NCBI GenBank assembly: GCA_964415295.1
Contig: CAYPYN010000008.1
Span: forward strand, 79,996 to 143,995
Direction of reading: 5' to 3'
Source: SB21 sp964415295
GTDB lineage: Bacteria; CLD3; SB21
Length of the DNA stretch: 64,000 bases
Part shown: positions 43,016 through 51,044 of the stretch, piece after piece
Layout: each line of letters opens with the position of its first letter
Numbering within the stretch: position 1 is the first letter of the stretch
Position numbers and translations under genes: made by a program
The notes under the pieces: model-generated
Told to the model about the DNA's origin: nothing
The model's database searches: none
What the model saw: the letters and a program-made list of their open reading frames with translations, nothing else

Positions 43016-43936
43016 ATGTTCATCCGATCCATTCCCTTCATCATGTTTTTGTTCATCGTTACGGCAACAACATCCCGTGCCCAGCAAGTGGCCGACACGG
43101 CCTTCAAAGCGAATGTCGGCGCGGCGGCTTATAAGTCCGGCGCCGGTCCGGTCGTTTTCATTGACGAGGAGCATCACAATTTTCATACGATGAGCGGAAG
43201 GTACCTTGCGTTTGCGCGGCTTCTGCAAAAGGACGGCTACGACGTTCGGCCGCTCAGGGAAAAATTCTCCCCGGCTCATCTCGCCCAGGCGAAGATCCTG
43301 GTCATTTCCAATGCTTTGGCTCCGGAGAACGAGACGGAATGGAGCCTGCCGACGCCCTCGGCTTTTGATTCCGCGGAAATAGCCGCCGTGCGCGAATGGG
43401 TTCGTGAAGGCGGTTCGCTCTTTCTGATCGCCGATCACATGCCGTTTCCGGGAGCGGCGGAAACGCTGGCGCGGGAATTCGGCGTGCATATGGCCAACGG
43501 CTTTGCGCTCGATGCACATGCGGAGAACGGACGCATGCTTTTTACCCGAACGGCGGGTACGCTCAGCGACCATCCGGTCACGCGCGGGAGGAACGCCGAG
43601 GAACGGGTCGATTCGATCGTGTCATTTACCGGACAGGCGTTTCGCCTGACCCATGGAGAATCATTGATGACGCTGGATGAACGCGCCGTACTATTCTTGC
43701 CCCAAGTGGCGTGGCAATTCTCGCGCCTCACGCCGACCATGTCCGCGTCGGGTATGCATCAGGGCGCGCTGATCTCATTCGGGAAAGGCCGGGTAGCGGT
43801 ATTCGGCGAAGCGGCTATGTTCTCCGCACAGCTGGGCGGCCCCAACCGCACACCGGCCGGGATGAACGATCCTTCCGCGCCGCACAATGCGCAGTTCCTG
43901 ATCAATATTTTGCACTGGCTGAGCGGGCTGATATAA
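43016..43936 (+). CDS. Secreted DUF4350-like / class-I-glutamine-amidotransferase-like protein
   Basis: 306 residues with a signal peptide (MFIRSIPFIMFLFIVTATTSRAQ). The body reads as an alpha/beta Rossmann-like domain: VVFIDEEHHNFHTMSGRYLAFARLL, ILVISNALAP, VREGGSLFLIADHMPFPGAAETLAREFG and GKGRVAVFGEAAMFSA, which resembles DUF4350 and GldG/PKD-type GATase-like folds in which the nucleophile is absent. It is thus probably a carbohydrate- or peptide-binding or scaffold protein rather than an amidotransferase. A strong GGAGG site precedes the ATG. The neighbouring lipocalin and the small membrane protein on either side give no functional clue. Confidence 0.7.
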   Translation: MFIRSIPFIMFLFIVTATTSRAQQVADTAFKANVGAAAYKSGAGPVVFIDEEHHNFHTMSGRYLAFARLLQKDGYDVRPLREKFSPAHLAQAKILVISNALAPENETEWSLPTPSAFDSAEIAAVREWVREGGSLFLIADHMPFPGAAETLAREFGVHMANGFALDAHAENGRMLFTRTAGTLSDHPVTRGRNAEERVDSIVSFTGQAFRLTHGESLMTLDERAVLFLPQVAWQFSRLTPTMSASGMHQGALISFGKGRVAVFGEAAMFSAQLGGPNRTPAGMNDPSAPHNAQFLINILHWLSGLI

Positions 43937-44004
43937 ATGATCTTTTAAGTTAGCAGCGGCAAATATCTCCGCGGCAGGATTTCCATTTGCTAATTCCGGC
44001 GCCG

Positions 44005-44093
44005 CCTCGTACATTTAATGGTGGATCATAGTTCTTTTCCAAGAAAGGAATGCGCTATGAAACCGCTCATTCTTCTACTCTTCCTCACAACGG
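44005..44093 (+). repeat. Parent copy of an 89-bp duplicated leader and gene start
   Basis: The segment from CCTCGTAC through the ribosome binding site AAGAAAGGA, the ATG (44057) and the first 12 codons recurs at 45566-45654 with 77 of 89 bases the same by my count. It is identical over the RBS and first codons. This copy leads into a full-length gene; the other is truncated. Confidence 0.9.
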
Positions 44094-44578
44094 CCGGCCT
44101 CTCCCAGGAAATTCCGACCGATTCCATAAAAGCAATCACACCGACCAAACAGGATACCATCCGTAAATGCACACCGATCGTCGTATTGAAAACAGCCGGA
44201 GGAATAGTCATTGTGGGCGGCCTTGTCACGGGTCTTGCATGGATGGCCAAAGAATACCCGCGATACACCGGTGCCATTTTCGCTGTGATGCCTATCCCTA
44301 TACTCGGCGATCCTCAATACAAGTCCGGTGAAGCCGCAAAGTATGTCGTCGCCGGCGGATTTTTCGTGTTGGGTTTGTACAATATCCTTGATGCCGATGG
44401 AGGAGTCGCGGCAAGAAAAAGGAGATTCATCATCACAGCCGCAGGTTTCATTGTGATACCAATCACCGGCGCCGTGATCGAAAAAATGTACCCGGATAAG
44501 AAAAAGGAAGGGGATATCGGCTGCGGAATAGGTATCGGACCCAACACCGCTTTACTAACCTTTACCAAAAAGTTCTGA
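44057..44578 (+). CDS. Small membrane-associated protein of unknown function
   Basis: 173 residues from the ATG at 44057 (AAGAAAGGA site); an upstream in-frame ATG at 44018 is not supported by the duplicated copy. A signal peptide (MKPLILLLFLTTAGLSQ) precedes two or three hydrophobic segments: VVLKTAGGIVIVGGLVTGLAWMA, YVVAGGFFVLGLYNILD and FIITAAGFIVIPITGAVIE. It ends in a Gly-rich GCGIGIGPNTALLTFTKKF, reminiscent of an outer-membrane strand end. I do not recognise a family. A truncated copy of its 5' end lies ~1.5 kb downstream beyond a block of repeats. Confidence 0.65.
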   Translation: MKPLILLLFLTTAGLSQEIPTDSIKAITPTKQDTIRKCTPIVVLKTAGGIVIVGGLVTGLAWMAKEYPRYTGAIFAVMPIPILGDPQYKSGEAAKYVVAGGFFVLGLYNILDADGGVAARKRRFIITAAGFIVIPITGAVIEKMYPDKKKEGDIGCGIGIGPNTALLTFTKKF

Positions 44579-44629
44579 CGCCGGGAACCGTTCTGTTCAT
44601 CTTCGCAGCCATCCGATAAAAAAGTGTAT

Positions 44630-44662
44630 TTGTATTCCCGGCCTTGAAAAAATGCCGAGAAA
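44630..44662 (+). repeat. Fragment of dispersed repeat A (left end)
   Basis: GTATTCCCGGCCTTGAAAAA followed by ATGCCGAGAAA matches the left end of repeat A at 44929 and 54072. It directly precedes repeat B1. Confidence 0.6.
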
Positions 44663-44670
44663 GGGTATCC

Positions 44671-44884
44671 TACATTCATTTTCTATGAGAGGTGTTACTT
44701 TCTTTGCCTTGATGCAAAGAAAGTAACCAAAGAAAGATCAAGGCTGGCGAAAAAACGCCTAAACCTCTGCTCGCACCGCTACGCCGAAAAAACTCCTCAT
44801 CCCGCGAGGCGGGATTCGTCAGACAGTTTTCGGCGCTTACGCGTCACTCACTTCGGTTCCTAACGGCGTTTTTCCGCAGGCCGG
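44671..44884 (+). repeat. Dispersed repeat B, copy 1
   Basis: The unit begins ATTCATTTTCT, then GTTACTTTCTTTG, an imperfect palindrome of CTTTCTTTG and CAAAGAAAG, then AACCAAAGAAA, ATCAAGGCTGGCGAAAAAAC, GCCTAAACCTCTGCTCGC and CTACGCCGAAAAAACTCCTC. It ends with AACGGCGTTTTTCCGCAGGC. It is nearly the same as copy 2 at 45221-45455. Several internal inverted repeats suggest a structured RNA or DNA. It has no open frame of its own. Confidence 0.85.
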
Positions 44885-44928
44885 AAAAGCCCAAAGGAAA
44901 AACATCTGAAATTGAAGTTTGCGTTTTG

Positions 44929-45136
44929 TGTTTCCCGGCCTTAAAAAAAATGCCGAGGAAAACCGAGTTCGCAGAGATAATCAAGGCGAAAAACGGCTTT
45001 CAGTTACGGTCAATTATGATGGATTATTAAGATTAAGAATCGTTTTTCGCAACCGTTCTGCGAACGAGGGTTTAGGCGTTTTTTTCACAGCCGCTATTTT
45101 CTTTGCTGCTTTCTTTTGTGCCAAAAGAAAGCAGAT
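44929..45136 (+). repeat. Dispersed repeat A, copy 1
   Basis: The unit runs from TTTCCCGGCCTT through ATGCCGAGGAAA, GAGTTCGCAGA, CGAAAAACGGCTTTC, AAGAATCGTTTTTCGCA and GCGAACGAGGGTTTAGGCGT to a CTTTCTTTTG / CAAAAGAAAG palindrome. The same order of blocks occurs at 54072-54273. Read on the minus strand, its right half matches repeat B, so A and B are the same family in opposite orientation. Confidence 0.85.
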
Positions 45137-45220
45137 CCGGGAGTTTACCTTAAGTAAGGACTTTACAATATGAACATGCTGTGAAGTCTTTTCTTTCTTT
45201 TTCTCGCCCATAAGTACCCC

Positions 45221-45455
45221 ATATTCATTTTCTAAGCGAGGTGTTACTTTCTTTGTCTTGATATCCCGCCCATGGCGGGACAGGCGCCTAAAGTAACCAA
45301 AGAAAAATCAAGGCTGGCGAAAAAACGCCTAAACCTCTGCTCGCTCCGCTACGCCGAAAAAACTCCTCATCCCGCAAGGCTGGGATTCGTCAGACAGTTT
45401 TCGGCGTCTTACGCGTCGCTCACTTCGGCTCTCAACGGCGTTTTTCCGCAGGCCG
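45221..45455 (+). repeat. Dispersed repeat B, copy 2
   Basis: Same block order as copy 1, with an insertion (TATCCCGCCCATGGCGGGA and about ten further bases) inside the CTTTCTTTG palindrome and point differences elsewhere. The long shared run includes ATCAAGGCTGGCGAAAAAAC and CTACGCCGAAAAAACTCCTC. The two B copies flank repeat A1, making an inverted arrangement. The rest of the gene-free stretch 44579-45881 holds only the truncated gene start below and unassigned sequence. Confidence 0.85.
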
Positions 45456-45565
45456 AATTGAAAACTGTATTTGTTAAAACAAATGCGGGATAAATCCGAG
45501 CCTGCTGAGAGAGCGGTTAGGCGAATTTTTTTACAGACGAATATTCCGCTGCAATTCCCTGCGCC

Positions 45566-45654
45566 CCTCGTACATGGATGGGTGGATCGTAGTTCCTTTC
45601 CAAGAAAGGAATGCGCTATGAAACCGCTCATCCTACTCCTTTTTCTTACAACGG
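45566..45654 (+). repeat. Second copy of the duplicated leader and gene start
   Basis: An 89-bp direct duplication of 44005-44093, including the AAGAAAGGAATGCGCT ribosome binding site region and start codon. Similarity fades right after the codons for the signal peptide core. Confidence 0.9.
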
Positions 45655-45659
45655 ACTAA
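45618..45659 (+). pseudogene. Truncated 5' copy of the gene at 44057
   Basis: The ATG at 45618 with an intact ribosome binding site encodes MKPLILLLFLTTD and then TAA. Its first 12 residues equal the signal peptide start of the protein at 44057, and then the frame ends. It is either a remnant left by a duplication or recombination event around the repeats, or a leader-like stub. It cannot encode a functional protein. Confidence 0.75.
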
Positions 45660-45881
45660 GTCAAGGTAAGCAAGTGATCCCCCTTATTTCTGGAAAGTAC
45701 GCTTGAAGAATATCTTGATAATCGTCATCCCGAATCGTACATTACTCCGTCTTATCGTGGTTCTTTTCTATCGTAACGTCTTTTTCCTATGAAAAAAGCA
45801 GAAGCTTTTCGTTTATTGATATCGCAACGGCACGCGATACCTTCCTTCAAGAAAAAACCGATCATCCACCGAGGAGGTTTT

Positions 45882-46940
45882 ATGAAAACGTACGCACACA
45901 TCGGATCATATGTTATCCTGGCCCTGATGCTGTCCTGTTCGGCCGGTACGGTCATCCGGGAAGGCACCAGAGAACCCGGCCGGACCGATGAGGAAGACCA
46001 TCGGATGATTCAGGAAGGGATCGAATCGTACGATCGCGGCGAATACCGTCAGGCCGTGGAGATTTATCAGAAAGCTCTGGAAAAGAATCCGGAAAATGTG
46101 GTAGCAATGTATGAATTGGCTCTGACGTACACGGGGATGAAAGAATATCAGAAAAGTTACGATCTCTGTATGAAGATCATGAGCTACAAAACGGACATCG
46201 TTCGGCAGGCCTATATGATCGCCGGAACCGATCTGGACGAACTTGGCCGCCCAAAGGATGCGATCATGTATTACAAGGCCGGGATCAAAAAATATCCGGA
46301 CGATCTGATGCTGCATTTCAACCTTGCGGTTACGCAGGTAAGACAGGGCGCCCATGAAGAGGCCAAACAATCACTCAAGACGGCCTTATTCATACGTCCG
46401 ACCCACCCGAGCAGTCACCTGGTGCTGGCCGGCGTGCTGTGGCAGGAGGGAAACCGCATACCCGCTCTGCTGGCGTATACCCGGTTTCTGATGCTGGAGC
46501 CGAACTCCAAACGGTCGGCGGGAGCGCGTGAAAAGATAAAGGCGATCATAAACCACGGCGTCAGCAAAGACCAGACAAAAGCCAATCAGATCAATGTTTC
46601 CTTCGATCCCAATGAGCCTCAAAACGAAGGAGATTTCAGCGTCATCTCGCTCATGCTGTCCCTCAAGTCGGCCCAGCAATTCACGGGGGACAAAGAATTC
46701 AAGAGCGAAAAGGACGCCATGATCGATACTTACGAATCGGTCTTTTCGATGATGGGAGAATCGGGGCAGAAAGACAAAGCAGGATTTATCTGGGAATATT
46801 ATGCGCCGTTCTTTGTCGCTTTGAAAGAAAAAGGCCATGTGCCGGCATTAGTGGATGGTCTTTTCCAATATCATACGGAGAATACCGACGCCTTATACCA
46901 ATGGGCCGGGGAATACCGCTGGCCTTCGAAATTGAAATGA
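45882..46940 (+). CDS. TPR-repeat lipoprotein
   Basis: 352 residues from the ATG at 45882, chosen for its GAGGAGG site and the lipoprotein signal that follows (SYVILALMLSCSAG, lipobox LMLSC); an in-frame ATG at 45789 gives a basic leader with no signal peptide. Residues ~40-220 contain four to five tetratricopeptide repeats: IESYDRGEYRQAVEIYQKALEKNP, VVAMYELALTYTGMKEYQKSY, AYMIAGTDLDELGRPKDAIMYYKAGI, LMLHFNLAVTQVRQGAHEEAKQSL. The C-terminal ~120 residues are helical without a recognised domain. It probably serves as a membrane-bound scaffold. The following genes are small secreted proteins in the same direction. Confidence 0.88.
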   Translation: MKTYAHIGSYVILALMLSCSAGTVIREGTREPGRTDEEDHRMIQEGIESYDRGEYRQAVEIYQKALEKNPENVVAMYELALTYTGMKEYQKSYDLCMKIMSYKTDIVRQAYMIAGTDLDELGRPKDAIMYYKAGIKKYPDDLMLHFNLAVTQVRQGAHEEAKQSLKTALFIRPTHPSSHLVLAGVLWQEGNRIPALLAYTRFLMLEPNSKRSAGAREKIKAIINHGVSKDQTKANQINVSFDPNEPQNEGDFSVISLMLSLKSAQQFTGDKEFKSEKDAMIDTYESVFSMMGESGQKDKAGFIWEYYAPFFVALKEKGHVPALVDGLFQYHTENTDALYQWAGEYRWPSKLK

Positions 46941-46986
46941 TCTGCAGATTCTATCATAACATAGACCAAAGTTGGAATAGTATAAA

Positions 46987-47619
46987 ATGAACATCGCGAA
47001 ACAATCCCTGCTACTTCTGCTCTCATATCTTTTGGCCGGAGCGGCGTCGCTATCGGCTCAAACCGAATACGCTTCGATCAAAAGTTCGCTTTCCGTGGCG
47101 GCCAGCGCCGGATTTTCCAAAGGACCGCATTCGTCCTCGGCGTCCGGTTTTGGATTGGAATTTTCACCTCATGAAATGCTCGCCATCGGTGCGGCGAGGG
47201 CCGAAGGTCAAGGCTATTACAAAGACGCCGATGAGATGGTCGATTTTAAGGCCGCGGAGGCTTATATCAAGATACTTGGCCGGCGCATGGAAGGAAAACC
47301 GATCGCCATGACACTGACCCTGGGATATTTGTCTTACTACAAGTCGTCACACGGGTATCTATTGCCGAAGAACTACATGATGGGTCTGTCTGTTTTCAGA
47401 GATTTTGATTTTACGTCTACGTCCAAAATAGCCTTGTATCCGGAGATCTATGGGGCCCGGATATTTAACCGTGCCGGTGCGACGGCCGAATTCGGGTTTG
47501 CCTGTACTCTGCGCATCGGCGGCACGCGCCGCTTCGGCCTGCTCGTATCGCCGACCATGAGTTTCAGTGAAGGCGACCGGGTATTCAGTGTGAACGCCGC
47601 AATGCTTTTCGCCAATTAG
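46987..47619 (+). CDS. Secreted barrel-like protein of unknown function
   Basis: 210 residues with a signal peptide (MNIAKQSLLLLLSYLLAGAASLSAQ). The mature part alternates strand-like segments with glycine and aromatic residues: FGLEFSPHEMLAIGAARAEGQ, AMTLTLGYLSYYKSSHGYL, KIALYPEIYGARIF, AEFGFACTLRIGGTRRFGLLVSP, and VFSVNAAMLFAN at the C-terminus. An outer-membrane beta-barrel is plausible, but no named family is recognised. It starts 46 bases after the TPR lipoprotein and 49 bases before the next secreted protein. Confidence 0.68.
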   Translation: MNIAKQSLLLLLSYLLAGAASLSAQTEYASIKSSLSVAASAGFSKGPHSSSASGFGLEFSPHEMLAIGAARAEGQGYYKDADEMVDFKAAEAYIKILGRRMEGKPIAMTLTLGYLSYYKSSHGYLLPKNYMMGLSVFRDFDFTSTSKIALYPEIYGARIFNRAGATAEFGFACTLRIGGTRRFGLLVSPTMSFSEGDRVFSVNAAMLFAN

Positions 47620-47668
47620 CCCATTCTGACCTGAACGAATAAAGACCACGCAGCAACGGAGACGGTGT

Positions 47669-48895
47669 ATGATAAAATATGTATTTGGATTCTGTTTTCT
47701 GATCACTTCTCTATGGGCTCAGGATTTGAAAAGCCGCCTGTTGGACTACGATTTTCAACGCGTCAAGATCACGACATCCGCCAAAAGTATGATCATTGAT
47801 TTTGTAAAGAAGGACGATTTTGACAGCATCAATATCCTCATTCGCTTCTGCGATTCGATCAATGCTCCGGACGAGACCTGGCTGGACGGATGGGATCGTC
47901 TGATCCTCAAGATCCTCGCCAAAGACGAGACGTACCTGATGAACCCCAAGAGCTATGTCAACGATATCAACCTTCTGGATACGATCCCGGGCCGGCATGA
48001 AGTGTATCGTCATAATTATCCTCTGAGGATGCGTGATGATCCCGACTATTATCCCCGGTCACCGGCGTACCAGGGCGAGGACCTCGGTCAATTTCTGTTA
48101 CTGTCTTTGAAAAAGAATTTCGACAAAGTTAAACGCGAATTAGCCGCGCATGCCGATCTTGTCGATTTTCTGGACATCGTCTTCACCGTCCGAAAGTCTT
48201 ATTATTACGGACACGATGCAGAGTTTCAGCGAAAAGTCCACAAGTTTCTGGTATTCCACACCGATTCACCTTTTTACAATATCGTGTTATATCAGTATTC
48301 GGATTACCGAAGCGAGAACCGTACCGGAGGCATGGCCGGAATAACCGCATCGTATGACGCTTACGCCGATCCGACCAACCGGTTTCTCCCGGACCATCCG
48401 CAATTGGGTTTGGTACTCAATATTTACAAAAAACGGCTCTTGTTTCACGGTCTGGTTAAAGGCTGGACGGTCAATACGGAATCGGCATTGATATACGGAT
48501 CCGATACGTTAAAAAAGGGATCCAAGCTCAATACCCCCAAAGTGCGGCTGGGGCTGGGTTTTATGGCTTACCGTCGGGATACCTGGTGTGTCTCTCCTTA
48601 CGGCGGGTACGAATGGTTTTTCCCGGAGAAAGTGAAGAGCGACAAAGGCCGGGGCAAATCTTTCGGCGTGCCCAATTCGCACGGGTCCGTCGTCGGGATT
48701 CAGATCGAACGCCTCAATCAGGAATCGTTCGGGACTCTTTGGATGTTCAATATCGGCTATGCATTTCTTAAGACCAACCGCATCCGCAGCGATCTCGGAA
48801 AAAATTACATTTTCTTAGACGTAGGATGGGCCTTGGGAGGATGGGAACGGGAGCGATACTTTCCGAACCGAGGCGAGCTATACCGTATGCGATGA
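47669..48895 (+). CDS. Secreted protein of unknown function
   Basis: 408 residues with a signal peptide (MIKYVFGFCFLITSLWAQ). Residues ~20-190 are helical and charged (DFVKKDDFDSINILIRFCDSI, LLSLKKNFDKVKRELAAHADLVDFLDIVF). From ~210 on the sequence becomes strand-rich with aromatic residues (LVLNIYKKRLLFHGLVKGWTVN, KVRLGLGFMAYRRDTWCVSPYGGYEWFF, FGTLWMFNIGYAFL), which may form a barrel-like domain. I do not recognise the family. Its stop overlaps the start of the M28 peptidase gene (ATGA), so the two are translationally coupled. Confidence 0.68.
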   Translation: MIKYVFGFCFLITSLWAQDLKSRLLDYDFQRVKITTSAKSMIIDFVKKDDFDSINILIRFCDSINAPDETWLDGWDRLILKILAKDETYLMNPKSYVNDINLLDTIPGRHEVYRHNYPLRMRDDPDYYPRSPAYQGEDLGQFLLLSLKKNFDKVKRELAAHADLVDFLDIVFTVRKSYYYGHDAEFQRKVHKFLVFHTDSPFYNIVLYQYSDYRSENRTGGMAGITASYDAYADPTNRFLPDHPQLGLVLNIYKKRLLFHGLVKGWTVNTESALIYGSDTLKKGSKLNTPKVRLGLGFMAYRRDTWCVSPYGGYEWFFPEKVKSDKGRGKSFGVPNSHGSVVGIQIERLNQESFGTLWMFNIGYAFLKTNRIRSDLGKNYIFLDVGWALGGWERERYFPNRGELYRMR

Positions 48896-49848
48896 ACATT
48901 GTAACCAACGGATTACAGAATATGAGAGTTCTTTGTTTTCTGCTGATCGTAACGAACCCGGTTCTTTCCCAAAAACTATATCTCACCGAACGCGCCGATC
49001 CCGCGCGCCTGGAGGCAACGGTACGATTCTTATCGGACACCGTCGGCGGACGGAGCTATCAACAAAAAGCCTCGCTCACGCGCGCGTCGGAGTACATTCA
49101 GAAAAAATTCACCGAATGCGGCCTCGAGGTAAAACTGCAGAGATACAGTGTGGATGACGAAGAGTATGAAAATATCTACGCGGAACTCGCCGGCGAGACG
49201 GATTCCGTTTTCGTCATCGGCGCGCATTACGACACGTATTCCGACCTGCCCGGCGCGGATGACAATGCATCCGGCGTCGCAGGGCTGATCGAAACGGCCC
49301 GGCTGGTTACTTCACAAAAACAAAAACCTTTTTTCACGCTCGTCTTTGCCGCCTTCACGCTGGAGGAGCCGCCCTTTTTCCGCACGGAAAATATGGGCAG
49401 CTACCGCTTCGCGGAATGGATCGCTTCTTCCCGCCGCTACATCGCCGGCATGACGAGCATCGAGATGATCGGCTACTTTTCCGATAAGAAGATCCAGGAA
49501 TACCCGTCGTCGGTCTTCAAGATATTCTATCCGTCGGAGGGTAACTTCGTCGCGTCGGTGTCCAATTTTTCTTCCTCCGGACTTGCGGACGCATATCAGG
49601 ATCATACGGAACTTCTCGGCGAGATCCCCTGTTCCCAGCTCGCCGCGCCGTCCGCCGTGCAAGGAGTGGACTTCAGCGATCATCTTAATTTCTGGCGCTT
49701 CGGGATCGACGCCTTCATGATCACCGATACGGCGTTTCTGAGGAACCGTCACTACCACACGCGCAGCGACAAAGCCGATAACTTAGACTATCAACGCATG
49801 AGCTTCGTCGTCAATGCGCTGGCGAATATGGTAATGGGGGAGTTTTGA
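48892..49848 (+). CDS. M28-family zinc aminopeptidase (secreted)
   Basis: 318 residues from the ATG at 48892, which overlaps the preceding stop as ATGA; an ATG at 48922 is also possible and begins a neat signal peptide (MRVLCFLLIVTNPVLSQ). Zinc-ligand motifs of M28 are present: GAHYDTYSD (His), GADDNASG (bridging Asp), AFTLEEPPFF (Glu-Glu), and a C-terminal RNRHYHTRSDKADNLDY (His). M28 enzymes remove N-terminal amino acids from peptides in the periplasm or outside. It adds a fourth extracytoplasmic peptidase to the three at 18-25 kb. Confidence 0.92.
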   Translation: MNIVTNGLQNMRVLCFLLIVTNPVLSQKLYLTERADPARLEATVRFLSDTVGGRSYQQKASLTRASEYIQKKFTECGLEVKLQRYSVDDEEYENIYAELAGETDSVFVIGAHYDTYSDLPGADDNASGVAGLIETARLVTSQKQKPFFTLVFAAFTLEEPPFFRTENMGSYRFAEWIASSRRYIAGMTSIEMIGYFSDKKIQEYPSSVFKIFYPSEGNFVASVSNFSSSGLADAYQDHTELLGEIPCSQLAAPSAVQGVDFSDHLNFWRFGIDAFMITDTAFLRNRHYHTRSDKADNLDYQRMSFVVNALANMVMGEF

Positions 49849-49873
49849 GAATGTGCTTACGAGAGGTCTCAAC

Positions 49874-50827
49874 ATGAAGATCATGGAAATACATAACAAA
49901 AACTTTGTTTGGATGTCACTGCTTCTGCTTTTTATGGCCTGCGAGGACCGGCATTCAGAACTTGAGTATAAATGGAAAGAAGTGCTCGATTCACAGGGAG
50001 ACCATATCCAGTCGATTATCGAAAAAGATGCTATGATCTTTGTGGCCACCCGTTTCCACGGGGTTTTGTCTACAAGCGATTCGGGTGATACTTGGAACGA
50101 AAAGAATAACGGAATAACGAATACATGGCTTACCACAATTGCCAAGGACGATTCGTTCATCTATGCCGGAGCGAGAGAACTTTACATCTTTCGTTCTGCG
50201 GATAATGGTCAGACGTGGACCGAAACCGATCTTGGTCTATCGCATATTTTCGGGGTGCTCACATCTTCGATTGTCAGAGGTTCGACCTTGTTTGTCGGAA
50301 CTCTGGAACATGGTATTTCCTATTCGACCGATCGGGGAGATCATTGGAACAAAGTCAACAACAATGCCTTGAAATACGTCAACACACTCTTTACGGATGG
50401 CGATACGGTCTATGCGGGTACCAATCATGGGGTTTATTATTGTCCAAGTTCCGATTCTGTTTGGTTGCCGCTGCATTCTGAGTTAGAGAATCAGTCTATC
50501 GCGTCGCTCGGCAAAGCGGGAACAAACCTTTTTATAGGGACTAACGACGTCAATTATCGGTATACACAATATGGCGAATTGCTGGAATTAACAGGCGGAA
50601 TTCCGGATGATAGAGTGCGGGTGTTCTGCGGATTTGGCGGCAATATACTGGCCGGCATTTATAGCCGGGGGATCTATTTATCCACAGACGGAGGCGCTCA
50701 TTGGACGAACGTGTCAGGTAATGTGACAGGTCTGTCCGTTCTCTCCATAACCGTCTTCGATTCGACGGTATTTGTCGGTTCGGAGAGTAAAATACACACC
50801 ATAAGTATCAACGAATTGATGCGTTAA
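49874..50827 (+). CDS. BNR/WD40-like propeller lipoprotein
   Basis: 317 residues from the ATG at 49874 (GAGAGG site); a GTG at 49853 is less likely. The N-terminus ends in a lipobox (LLLLFMACED), so the protein is a lipoprotein. It is built of propeller blades with Asp-box-like turns: STSDSGDTWNEKNNGI, IFRSADNGQTWTETDLG, SYSTDRGDHWNKVNN, STDGGAHWTNVSGNV, and strand pairs of the type GSTLFVGTLEHGI and GNILAGIYSRGI. This suggests a six- to seven-bladed propeller of the YCF48/photosystem-stability-like or sialidase type. Function unknown, probably binding or scaffolding at the envelope. Confidence 0.85.
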   Translation: MKIMEIHNKNFVWMSLLLLFMACEDRHSELEYKWKEVLDSQGDHIQSIIEKDAMIFVATRFHGVLSTSDSGDTWNEKNNGITNTWLTTIAKDDSFIYAGARELYIFRSADNGQTWTETDLGLSHIFGVLTSSIVRGSTLFVGTLEHGISYSTDRGDHWNKVNNNALKYVNTLFTDGDTVYAGTNHGVYYCPSSDSVWLPLHSELENQSIASLGKAGTNLFIGTNDVNYRYTQYGELLELTGGIPDDRVRVFCGFGGNILAGIYSRGIYLSTDGGAHWTNVSGNVTGLSVLSITVFDSTVFVGSESKIHTISINELMR

Positions 50828-50868
50828 GATTTTTTAACTGATATTTCACGTAACGTTATTAGGAGCCT

Positions 50869-51039
50869 ATGAAAAACAACAACGCACTTCTGGTTCTGGG
50901 CATGCTTTCGCTCACCGCGGCGATACTACTGCACCGGTATGTCAATTCCGGTTCCATGGTGGATTTCCTCGAGGGTATTCTCTTCGGCGTTTCGATCGGA
51001 CTCAATCTGCTGTATCTGGCGAGGCAAAGGAAAGGATAG
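50869..51039 (+). CDS. Small two-helix membrane protein (56 residues)
   Basis: Begins with ATG at 50869 after an AGGAG site (50861-50865) and ends at TAG 51037-51039. It encodes MKNNNALLVLGMLSLTAAIL, then LHRYVNSGSMVDFLEG and ILFGVSIGLNLLYLARQRKG: two hydrophobic helices joined by a short loop, with a basic C-terminus. The ribosome binding site and coding look make it a real small gene. The next gene starts 5 bases later with GTG, so the two are likely co-translated. No family is recognised. Confidence 0.72.
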   Translation: MKNNNALLVLGMLSLTAAILLHRYVNSGSMVDFLEGILFGVSIGLNLLYLARQRKG

Positions 51040-51044
51040 GTTTC

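Noticed and set aside
43016..43936. Calling this protein a glutamine amidotransferase
   Set aside because: The fold looks related, but no nucleophile Cys elbow is visible and the protein is exported.
44671..45455. The repeat block as a CRISPR array
   Set aside because: The units are ~210 bases, only two per type, without short regular spacers or cas genes.
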